Shown here in pieces: positions 51,783 to 58,659 of a stretch of DNA of 64,000 nt. Below the pieces are notes generated by a model, which ran no database searches, was not told the DNA's origin, and saw only the letters and a list, made by a program, of their open reading frames with translations. Position numbers and translations under genes: made by a program. The stretch comes from Bacteroidota bacterium (GTDB lineage Bacteria > Bacteroidota > Bacteroidia > Chitinophagales > Chitinophagaceae). Each line of letters opens with the position of its first letter. Position 1 is the first letter of the stretch. The stretch lies in contig JAFAGR010000097.1 of the NCBI GenBank assembly GCA_023422565.1, positions 62,001 to 126,000 of the forward strand, written 5' to 3'.

Positions 51783-52811
51783 ATGCCGGCATTTCATCTC
51801 CAGGATAGTTTAAACCTTTTCAGCAAGCTCACTCCCAGGCGGCTTTGGAATGCGGCGAAAGTGTATGGCAGCTTTTCCCTGAGCCGGTTTACAGGAAAAC
51901 CCGTGCAATGGGGCCTTCCCGTTTCGATCTCTTTTGAGCCCACAACCAGTTGTAATCTTCGCTGCCCTGAATGCCCAAGCGGCCTGAGAGCTTTCACCCG
52001 GCCGACGGGAATGCTCAACCCAAAATTTTTTGAGAAGACTATTGACGAGATCTATCGCGAAGTGCTGTATCTCATTTTCTATTTCCAGGGTGAACCTTAT
52101 CTGAATCCGCAGTTCTTAGACATGGTCCGCTATGCTTCTTCCAAAAAAATTTACACGGCCACATCCACTAATGCCCACTACCTAACGGATACGGCTGCAC
52201 GAAAAACTGTGGAGAGCGGGCTCGACCGCCTTATCATATCCGTTGACGGCACCACGCAGGAAGTGTATCAACAATACCGCGTGGGCGGGAAGCTGGAAAA
52301 GGTTCTGGCCGGCGCGGCTAATGTGGTGAAATGGAAGAAGGCGCTGAAGAGCAAAACCCCATTTATCATCTTCCAATTCCTGGTGGTTAAACCCAACGAA
52401 CATCAGGTTGAGGACATTAAGAAGCTCGGGGCGGAGATCGGTGTTGACCAGGTGCGATTTAAAACCGCGCAGGTTTATGATTACACCAATGATCCCAATA
52501 ACCTTATTCCGGAGCAGGAAGCATTCAGCCGTTACAAGAAAAATGGCGATGGTACATATATTGCAAAGAACAAACTGGCTGATCATTGTTGGAAGTTGTG
52601 GCACGCCAATGTGATCACCTTCGACGGCCTCGTGGTTCCCTGTTGTTTTGATAAGGACGCGCAACACCGGCTTGGGGATCTTAAGAAGTCTTCTTTCCGG
52701 GAAGTGTGGAATAGCAAGGATTACAGGGAATTCAGGAAAAAACTCATGAGCGGGCGAAAGGAGATTGATATATGCGCCAATTGCAGCGAAGGGGTTTCAG
52801 TATGGAAATAA
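51783..52811 (+). CDS. radical SAM protein with SPASM/twitch-type C-terminus
   Basis: A 342-residue enzyme. The radical SAM [4Fe-4S] motif CNLRCPEC (CxxxCxxC) is at residues 57-64. The core continues with FQGEPYLNP and RLIISVDGTTQEVY. The C-terminal cluster region has DHCWKLWHANVITFDGLVVPCCFD (Cys, then GxxxxC) and ICANC (CxxC), a reduced SPASM/twitch arrangement for one auxiliary cluster. Such enzymes modify peptides (PqqE, AlbA types) or cofactors; no precursor peptide was found nearby. The following AI-2E family gene starts 15 nt after the stop, suggesting co-transcription. Confidence 0.88.
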   Translation: MPAFHLQDSLNLFSKLTPRRLWNAAKVYGSFSLSRFTGKPVQWGLPVSISFEPTTSCNLRCPECPSGLRAFTRPTGMLNPKFFEKTIDEIYREVLYLIFYFQGEPYLNPQFLDMVRYASSKKIYTATSTNAHYLTDTAARKTVESGLDRLIISVDGTTQEVYQQYRVGGKLEKVLAGAANVVKWKKALKSKTPFIIFQFLVVKPNEHQVEDIKKLGAEIGVDQVRFKTAQVYDYTNDPNNLIPEQEAFSRYKKNGDGTYIAKNKLADHCWKLWHANVITFDGLVVPCCFDKDAQHRLGDLKKSSFREVWNSKDYREFRKKLMSGRKEIDICANCSEGVSVWK

Positions 52812-52826
52812 GCATAAACTTCATTA

Positions 52827-53852
52827 ATGGAAAACGCGATCTTCAATGACAGGCTGCGGCAAGTACTGCTGCTCGCGCTGATCATTTTTATCCTTTTCAT
52901 ACTGATCGGAAACCTCTACTTTCTGCTTCCCGGAATTCTCGGAGGGATCACGCTTTACATACTTGGAAGAAACATGTACTTCCGCCTCGTGTTCATGAGG
53001 AAATGGAGCAAAACCTGGACGGCCCTTTTATTCATACTCATCTTTCTCATTATTGTTGCTATCCCAATTTACATAAGTGTTGAACTGGTTACTCCCAAAA
53101 TAAATTCGCTGCTTAAAAACCAGGACAAGGTGATGGCGGCCCTGCATACTTTTTCCGACCGAGTGTTTAAACTGACGGGCTTTAAACTACTGGAGGAAGA
53201 AAATGTAAAAAACATTTCAGACAAGATCAGCGCTATGGTACCGCGGCTGATCAACAGTACGGCAAACATTCTCACCAACCTTATCATGATGTTCTTCCTG
53301 TTGTACTATATGCTGGTGAACGGAAGACAGGTGGAGCGTTACCTGCAAAGGATCATTCCGCTGGAACGGGCAAATGTGGACAAACTTGCCTCAGAAACAA
53401 AAACGCTCATCCGTGCAAATGCACTCGGTATTCCGATAATCTGTTTGATACAGGGCATTGCAGCAACGCTTGGCTATTGGATCTTTGGTGTGGAAGACTG
53501 GGAATTGTGGGGATTTGTCACCGGCGTGTTCGCATACTTCCCACTCGTGGGCACCATGATAGTATGGGTGCCGCTGGTTGTTTACCAGTTTTCCATGGGC
53601 GACAACCTTATGGCCACGGGCCTTACTATTTACAGCATTATCGTTACAGGCAATGTGGACTACATCACCCGCCTCTCCCTGATGAAAAAAATGGGAAACG
53701 TTCATCCTCTGATCACTGTTCTCGGAGTAATTGTCGGCCTTGGGCTCTTCGGCTTTGTGGGCCTCATTTTCGGGCCTCTCCTGGTGAGTTACTTTTTGGT
53801 GCTGGTAAAGATTTATATGAACGAATTCACCGACAGCAAGGAGCCGGAGTAG
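52827..53852 (+). CDS. AI-2E family transporter (YdjL/PerM-like)
   Basis: A 341-residue inner-membrane protein with about seven or eight helices. The family pattern includes LIMMFFLLYYMLVNGRQVERYL, FPLVGTMIVWVPLVVY, LMKKMGNVHPLITVLGVIVGLGLFGFVGLIFGPLL in consecutive blocks. The hydrophilic loop after the first helices (residues 85-135) is characteristic. The family exports autoinducer-2 in E. coli, but several members are sodium/proton antiporters or unknown transporters. Its place just behind the radical SAM gene could mean export of that enzyme's product (inference only). Confidence 0.88.
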   Translation: MENAIFNDRLRQVLLLALIIFILFILIGNLYFLLPGILGGITLYILGRNMYFRLVFMRKWSKTWTALLFILIFLIIVAIPIYISVELVTPKINSLLKNQDKVMAALHTFSDRVFKLTGFKLLEEENVKNISDKISAMVPRLINSTANILTNLIMMFFLLYYMLVNGRQVERYLQRIIPLERANVDKLASETKTLIRANALGIPIICLIQGIAATLGYWIFGVEDWELWGFVTGVFAYFPLVGTMIVWVPLVVYQFSMGDNLMATGLTIYSIIVTGNVDYITRLSLMKKMGNVHPLITVLGVIVGLGLFGFVGLIFGPLLVSYFLVLVKIYMNEFTDSKEPE

Positions 53853-53964
53853 GTTGTAGCTTCTTTCAGGTTTTAAGTTTTCATAGACTCCTCGCGCAAA
53901 TTTTGCGGAAATGGTCAATTCTGAGTTCCCTTCACCTGAATCATGTACCCTGTACCTTTCACCT
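53852..53964. repeat. paired heptamer arrays (locus 4)
   Basis: Left array about 53852-53886 (GGTTGTA, GCTTCTT, TCAGGTT, TTAAGTT). Right array 53923-53964 (GAGTTCC, CTTCACC, TGAATCA, TGTACCC, TGTACCT, TTCACCT), which extends 6 nt into the lipoprotein gene's stop region. TTCAGGT (53865-53871) and ACCTGAA (53934-53940) are exactly complementary. Confidence 0.6.
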
Positions 53965-54576
53965 CGGTTTGCTCTTCATATCCTCCGGATCAAACAAAGC
54001 ACTGATCGCATCAAAGCATTTAATGAAAGCTTGGCGGTCTTTGTTGCCAGGGCAGCAGTTCGCTGTTTCCCAATAACGTGGTTCGTAATAATGAAACCAC
54101 ATGGCCTTTCCATCTTTTATTAAATACAATTCATAGCGAAACCCGTCATATAAGCCACAAGCTAAAGGGTATCCTTTTTCATCTAATCTTCGTTCTGAAT
54201 CCAGGCAGCCATCATCTTTTGGATTAATTTCCCAAATTTTATTTTTTAAAAATTCATCTACAACTTTTTTGGCAGCCCTTTTGTCTAAACTTGTTCGTTC
54301 AAAAACGTAATGGCTTTCGCCCGGTTTAGCTGAAGTATAAAACCTCTCGACAATTTTGAACCAATCATTTTTTTCATTTGCAATTATTCCCCATTGAGCA
54401 TCATAGGAGCCACCCCGTTTACTAAAAATTAATAAAAGATTTTTCTTTTTATCAAAAGGATAGGATTTTAAAAATTTTAATGAATCAATGTGAGTCGTAA
54501 AATTTTGTGTAATTCCACGAGAAAATTTGCTTTGAGAGCAACTTGCAAATAAAAGAAGTAAGAAAATTACTCGCAT
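53959..54576 (-). CDS. lipoprotein, unknown family
   Basis: A 205-residue protein with a short lipoprotein signal (FLLLLFASC, Cys at residue 13). The mature part is rich in Lys, Tyr, Trp and acidic residues, with four more cysteines (DGCLDSERR, PLACGLYDG, ANCCPGNKD) that could make disulfides. I do not recognise a family. The gene is markedly more AT-rich than its neighbours and, with the lipoprotein upstream and the adjoining intergenic DNA, forms an AT-rich patch that may be lineage-specific or acquired. Confidence 0.65.
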   Translation of the reverse strand: MRVIFLLLLFASCSQSKFSRGITQNFTTHIDSLKFLKSYPFDKKKNLLLIFSKRGGSYDAQWGIIANEKNDWFKIVERFYTSAKPGESHYVFERTSLDKRAAKKVVDEFLKNKIWEINPKDDGCLDSERRLDEKGYPLACGLYDGFRYELYLIKDGKAMWFHYYEPRYWETANCCPGNKDRQAFIKCFDAISALFDPEDMKSKPR

Positions 54577-54785
54577 GGATTCCTAAGCTTTAATGTTGAT
54601 TCATCAAGGTTATATTGTCTATCACATTCCGAAAAATTATCAAAAGTTAGGGTTAGCGGCCGTATTTCTTGTCTTTTTATTGATGCGTAATTTATTGCCA
54701 AAATATTACATTTTCCAGGGTGATTCTGAAAAACGGTTGTGAGGAATCTCACCGCCGGTACTGCCTCCACCGGTTGGAGAGCCGC
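54577..54785 (-). other. gap with an open glycine-rich tail in another frame
   Basis: Between the two lipoprotein genes the minus strand holds an alternative frame that stays open from within the upstream gene to a TAA at 54706-54708 and encodes LPPVSGSPTGGG, STGGEIPHNRF and SESPWKM in sequence. See the lipoprotein entry at 54786 for the possible frameshift. Confidence 0.4.
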
Positions 54786-55241
54786 TTACCGGCGGAAGGC
54801 ATATTTCTCTGCAGTCATTTCCAATACCTCTCCCTGAAGAGGATAGGCTTTGTAATCCTGCGCCTTACATAAGCCTAAGTAAATTTCAGAGTTAAGTCGG
54901 GCGGCAATAAAACTTTCTATTTTATACACTTCATCCACTTTCAAAGGGATATAAACCATTGTATCCGCAGAAGTTGCGGCAATTGAATTGGTAGGCTCGG
55001 GAATTTTCAAAATTGCATTCTCCCAAACAGGGGTTCCGTATTTTTCTGCAAAAGCCTCAAGAAAGCCACTGCCATTCCTTTTTTTGATTTCTTCGGCAAC
55101 TCTCCTTATTGCCGGGTGTGTATTTTCAGGAATCCGAAGAAATTTTTCAGTGAACGACCTTCGTGCAAAATTAGGATAGGCCAATTTTTTGCATGAAAGT
55201 ACCGTAACAAACAATAGTATAACACTAATTAAATTTTTCAT
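54786..55241 (-). CDS. lipoprotein, unknown family, possibly frameshifted at its 3' end
   Basis: A 151-residue product with a lipoprotein signal (ILLFVTVLSC, Cys at residue 17). The mature part contains FAEKYGTPVWENAI and YIPLKVDEVYKIESFIAARL, a pattern I associate with Bacteroidota surface proteins that usually end in a Cys and Gly/Pro-rich tail. Here the protein stops after YAFRR, while the -1 (+2) frame carries a Cys-containing, Gly/Ser/Pro-rich tail for about 30 codons past this stop. A small indel near 54800-54830 would join them. The ATG at 55241 is chosen over one eight codons upstream because it begins the signal peptide. Confidence 0.55.
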   Translation of the reverse strand: MKNLISVILLFVTVLSCKKLAYPNFARRSFTEKFLRIPENTHPAIRRVAEEIKKRNGSGFLEAFAEKYGTPVWENAILKIPEPTNSIAATSADTMVYIPLKVDEVYKIESFIAARLNSEIYLGLCKAQDYKAYPLQGEVLEMTAEKYAFRR

Positions 55242-55760
55242 TTCGTTGCTTTGATTTGCTATCAAAGAATGACATTATGGTGTTGCGTTGGTTGAAAAAT
55301 AACAGTATTCCTTCGCACGAATCTCTTGCGTTTAAGAATTGAGTTGAAAGCAGCGTGGATGGCCAGAGAGGAATTTATATAAAGGGATTATTGAAATTTT
55401 TAGCCTTGGTGAAATTTCAGCATCTACGGGTTTTTCAAAATGTTACAACGGGAAAAATCAGGCAATCCCACTTTTAATGTTTTTTTTCATTTATTCAACT
55501 TTTAGGTAAAACTCACGACATTGTGGGTTGAACATTCGCGAAAAATTCCACGCACGATAAAACGATAGAACACTTTACAGTTCTATCATTGGACAAAATT
55601 TTAGGAAGAATTTAAAGGAAGCTTACCCTTATTCCGCAAAAATCGTGCAAATCTCAAAAAAAATCGCCTTTTCATTTCTTTTCCATTGCCGGAGTTTGTA
55701 CTTTTACCGCTCACCGGGTTGAATAACAATATCCTTTTAAGGGATAAAAACGAATTGAAT
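55242..55760. other. 519-nt AT-rich gap before rpoN
   Basis: No gene is supported. It is AT-rich with several T- and A-runs. One hairpin stands out: GATAGAAC (55564-55571) / GTTCTATC (55580-55587) with an 8-nt loop and no T-tail, so it is not an obvious terminator. The rpoN promoter was not identified with confidence. Confidence 0.5.
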
Positions 55761-57242
55761 ATGGCCTTACACCAGAGTTTACAGCAGAAGTTATTGCAGA
55801 AATTATCACCGCAGCAAATTCAGTTGATGAAGTTGCTACAGGTGCCTACTGCTATCTTAGATGAGCGCATTAAGGAAGAGATAGAAGAAAATCCCGCTCT
55901 CGAACAAGGCGAGGAAGGCCATGACGAAGAATTTGAGCCGCAGGATGATTTTGAAAAATCGGAAGAGGAATTTGAACCCGATGGAAGCCAGGATGACTAT
56001 GAGAACATCGATATAAGCGATTATGTGCACGATGGTGATGACGAGGTGGGCGACTACCGCATGCGCGATGATAATTACCCGGAGCAGGACGATAACCGGG
56101 TTATTCCCCACAAAGTGGAAACGTCTTTCAACGAACTCATGCTGCAACAGCTTGGTTTACTGAAGATCGATGAGAAACAAAGGAAGATCGCCGTCCATAT
56201 AATTGGCAGCCTTGATGAAGACGGTTACCTGCGGAGAGAGATCCCGGCCATTATTGATGACCTTGCTTTCCGTCAGAATATTGATACCAATGAGGAGGAA
56301 CTTTCTGAGATCATCCTGATGATCCAGCAATTCGATCCGCCGGGCGTTGGCGCGCGCAACCTACAGGAATGCCTGCTTTTGCAACTGGAAAGAAAACCTG
56401 GAAATGACAAAACCACCCAGTTCGCCATAAAAGTGCTCGAAAAATACTTCGATGAATTCACAAAGAAGCATTACGAAAAAATTCAGCGTGGGCTTGATCT
56501 TTCTGATGAACAACTGCGCGACATCATTGCACAGATCGTGAAACTCAACCCGAAACCCGGAGGCATTGTCGGCGACCAGAATAAAGGAGAGAATTATGTG
56601 ATCCCCGATTTCTTCATTGTAAACAATAACGGGAAGCTTGAATTAACGCTTAACAGTAAGAATGCGCCGGACCTGCGGATCAGCGAGGGCTATCGCGATA
56701 TGCTTAAAGATTACGAAAAAGGGAACAAAAAAGATAAGCGCCAAAAAGAGGCCGTGCTCTTCATCAAGCAAAAGATCGATTCTGCCAAATGGTTTATAGA
56801 CGCCATCAAACAAAGGCAGAACACATTGATGAATACCATGGAAGCGATCATGAATTACCAGCACGACTTTTTCCTCACCGGTGATGAAACTGACCTTCGC
56901 CCGATGATTTTAAAAGACATCGCGGAAAAAACCAATCTCGATATTTCCACCGTAAGCCGTGTGGCAAACAGCAAATTCGTGCAAACGGAATTTGGAAGTT
57001 ATAGGCTGAAATTCTTTTTCAGTGAGCGCCTTCAAACGGATTCCGGCGAGGAAGTGAGCACGAGGGAAGTGAAAAAGATTCTTACCGACTTAATAGAAGA
57101 AGAAAGCAAGAAGCATCCATACAGCGATGAAAAACTCACTGAGCTTCTGCAGGAAAAAGGATATAATATTGCACGAAGAACGGTGGCCAAGTACCGGGAA
57201 CAACTTAATATTCCCGTGGCAAGGCTGCGTAAAATATTATGA
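55761..57242 (+). CDS. rpoN: RNA polymerase sigma-54 factor
   Basis: A 493-residue alternative sigma factor that needs AAA+ activators and recognises -24/-12 promoters. Region I is LQQKLLQKLSPQQIQLMKLLQVP; an acidic, Asp/Glu-rich region II follows (residues 40-110). The core-binding and DNA-binding domains contain LDEDGYLRREIPAI and DPPGVGARNLQECL. The RpoN box ARRTVAKYRE is close to the C-terminus. The ATG at 55761 (MALHQSLQQKLL) is preferred because region I begins there. No -24/-12 site or bEBP gene was found in the window. Its stop overlaps the next gene (ATGA). Confidence 0.95.
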   Translation: MALHQSLQQKLLQKLSPQQIQLMKLLQVPTAILDERIKEEIEENPALEQGEEGHDEEFEPQDDFEKSEEEFEPDGSQDDYENIDISDYVHDGDDEVGDYRMRDDNYPEQDDNRVIPHKVETSFNELMLQQLGLLKIDEKQRKIAVHIIGSLDEDGYLRREIPAIIDDLAFRQNIDTNEEELSEIILMIQQFDPPGVGARNLQECLLLQLERKPGNDKTTQFAIKVLEKYFDEFTKKHYEKIQRGLDLSDEQLRDIIAQIVKLNPKPGGIVGDQNKGENYVIPDFFIVNNNGKLELTLNSKNAPDLRISEGYRDMLKDYEKGNKKDKRQKEAVLFIKQKIDSAKWFIDAIKQRQNTLMNTMEAIMNYQHDFFLTGDETDLRPMILKDIAEKTNLDISTVSRVANSKFVQTEFGSYRLKFFFSERLQTDSGEEVSTREVKKILTDLIEEESKKHPYSDEKLTELLQEKGYNIARRTVAKYREQLNIPVARLRKIL

Positions 57243-57922
57243 TGGTGAACCAGGCCGGTTTTCGGGAAGACGTGCCCGTGAGGTATAATGATCATCCTTC
57301 ATTGGGAGAAAAACTTTTCGGGCATTTATTTTCAGTGATCCTTCACCCGGTTTTTGTTCCGGTATACGTGATCGCCTTCCTGATCTACCTCCACCCGCAT
57401 GCGTTCACAGGTTTTTCGGCTGAATCAAAATTCAAAACGCTCATCATCATCGCCGTTAACCTCGTTTTCTTTCCCCTGCTATCCGTTCTTTTGTTGCGTG
57501 CAGTCGGGTTCATTTCTTCCATTCACCTGATCACGCGAAAGGATCGCATCATTCCATACATAGCCGTCGGCATTTTTTATTTTTGGGCATACACGGTGTT
57601 CCGCGGACAGCCGCAGTATCCTGACCTTTTGGTATTTTTTCTTCTCGGTATTTTTCTCGCTTCCTCCGCCGGACTTATCGCTAACATTTATTTTAAAATA
57701 AGTATGCATGCATTGGGAATGGGAGGAATGATCGGATTTTTCCTGGTGCTGTTTTCCACGCAATCTATTTTAATGGGATGGCCACTCGCTTTGTCTGTGC
57801 TGTTGACAGGATCCGTTTGCACCGCTCGCCTGATGGTGTCCACCCATGAACCCCGCGACCTTTACATGGGCTTATTGCTCGGCATGCTCAGCCAGTTTGT
57901 GGCAGCGATATATATTTTATGA
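57239..57922 (+). CDS. PAP2-like multi-pass membrane protein
   Basis: A 227-residue protein with six to seven hydrophobic helices. The conserved residues ISMHALGMGG and CTARLMVSTHEPRDLYMGLLLGM resemble the PAP2 phosphatase core (His ... SxxH-x-D) in a degenerate form, as in a Bacteroidota group of PAP2-related membrane proteins. Lipid phosphatase activity is uncertain because the classic KxxxxxxRP and SGH motifs are not clear. The ATG overlaps the rpoN stop, so translation is coupled to rpoN, an arrangement worth noting. Confidence 0.7.
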   Translation: MMVNQAGFREDVPVRYNDHPSLGEKLFGHLFSVILHPVFVPVYVIAFLIYLHPHAFTGFSAESKFKTLIIIAVNLVFFPLLSVLLLRAVGFISSIHLITRKDRIIPYIAVGIFYFWAYTVFRGQPQYPDLLVFFLLGIFLASSAGLIANIYFKISMHALGMGGMIGFFLVLFSTQSILMGWPLALSVLLTGSVCTARLMVSTHEPRDLYMGLLLGMLSQFVAAIYIL

Positions 57923-57947
57923 TGAGCCTGGGCTAATTTCAATCAAA

Positions 57948-58169
57948 AGATCCTCGCTTTGTTTGAGATGGGGCGATCCCCCCAAAAACATTTTCTATCG
58001 CTGTCATTCCCGGCAGCGCAAGGAAAATACTCTATTACACATGAGATCCCTCACTTTGTTCGGGATGACAAATTGCTTAGTTCAAAAGTCGGGGCTATCG
58101 CCTTTCCTTGCGATCGCCCCCAAAGGCATTTTCTATCGCTGTCATTCCGGGCAGCGCGAGGAAAATACT
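57948..58169. repeat. REP-like repeat cluster
   Basis: Two 43-nt near-identical copies (57989-58031 and 58127-58169, differing at two positions) contain TGTCATTCCSGGCAGCGC. Between them lies an inverted relative (58044-58070) whose minus-strand sequence reads TGTCATCCCGAACAAAG. A diverged copy of the latter is at 57948-57970. The family resembles widespread REP sequences of the TGTCATTCCGAGC type. Confidence 0.75.
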
Positions 58170-58232
58170 TATATAAGAAGTGGGAAAAAGGGCTGTTGAC
58201 TACCGACCACAGACCAATCTAAAACAGAAGAA

Positions 58233-58252
58233 ACCCCGTCCAATACCGGGGT
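58233..58252. terminator. hairpin, possible terminator
   Basis: A 6-bp stem (ACCCCG / CGGGGT) with an 8-nt loop. On the minus strand it is followed by the T-rich TTCTTCTGTTTT; on the plus strand no T-run follows. It may be a remnant or a weak terminator of the rpoN operon. Confidence 0.35.
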
Positions 58253-58551
58253 CCTTCAATTGTCCTGTAGTGCCTAACAAAAAGCGTTTCGAATATTAAT
58301 TAGTCGGTTGATTCATTCATTAAAGCGGCGGAAACAGGATCTGTGAAGGAAGGTGTTTTTCACAGGTTATCTCCGTTATGGTTCAGTTGGTTAGTTGAAT
58401 ATATAAGCGAATTCTTTGAAAGAATATTGTGTTTAAAGTGTTGAACCTTAAAATAAATTTTTAAACATCAATGAATTTTTAATGTTTTTGAAAGCCACAG
58501 TCGAAAACGACGAAAGACGACTTAAGGTAAAAATTATCGTCGGTAAAATTC

Positions 58552-58585
58552 AGACAAGCGCTTAAGGTGCGCGGCCCGCTTGTCT
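58552..58585. promoter_or_regulatory. 9-bp inverted repeat upstream of the receptor gene
   Basis: AGACAAGCG (58552-58560) and CGCTTGTCT (58577-58585) are perfectly complementary around a 16-nt loop, ending 74 nt before the ATG at 58660. It could be a leader hairpin or an operator. Confidence 0.4.
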
Positions 58586-58659
58586 ATTCCCTAAACTCAT
58601 TCATCCCATTTCATACGAAATCCTTCGCAAGGTTGTTCAGCTTTGTACAAATTAATTGT

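Larger units (their letters stand above)
57923..58659. other. 737-nt repeat-bearing gap before the second outer-membrane receptor
   Basis: No gene is visible. The left part (57948-58169) holds REP-like repeats, 58233-58252 a stable hairpin, and 58552-58585 a 9-bp inverted repeat upstream of the receptor start. The middle (58260-58500) is AT-rich without recognisable signals. Confidence 0.6.

Noticed and set aside
53477..54076. 199-codon frame overlapping the AI-2E transporter gene and running past it
   Set aside because: It is in another frame of a well-conserved transporter, is rich in Arg/His/Gly as expected from out-of-frame reading, and overlaps the real stop.
54567..54770. 67-codon frame between the two AT-rich lipoprotein genes
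   Set aside because: It starts in the middle of the glycine-rich alternative frame, has no recognisable feature and overlaps the next start by 10 nt; the frameshift explanation fits better.
47601..55760. Search for sigma-54 -24/-12 promoters (TGGCAC-n5-TTGC) because rpoN is present
   Set aside because: TGGCAC occurs several times in coding sequence here and elsewhere in the window, but never with TTGC at the right distance upstream of a gene.
58567..58659. Upstream extension of the second receptor gene (31 extra codons)
   Set aside because: The residues before MKTAIIFLL are not a signal peptide and overlap the inverted repeat; the internal ATG fits a normal signal sequence.
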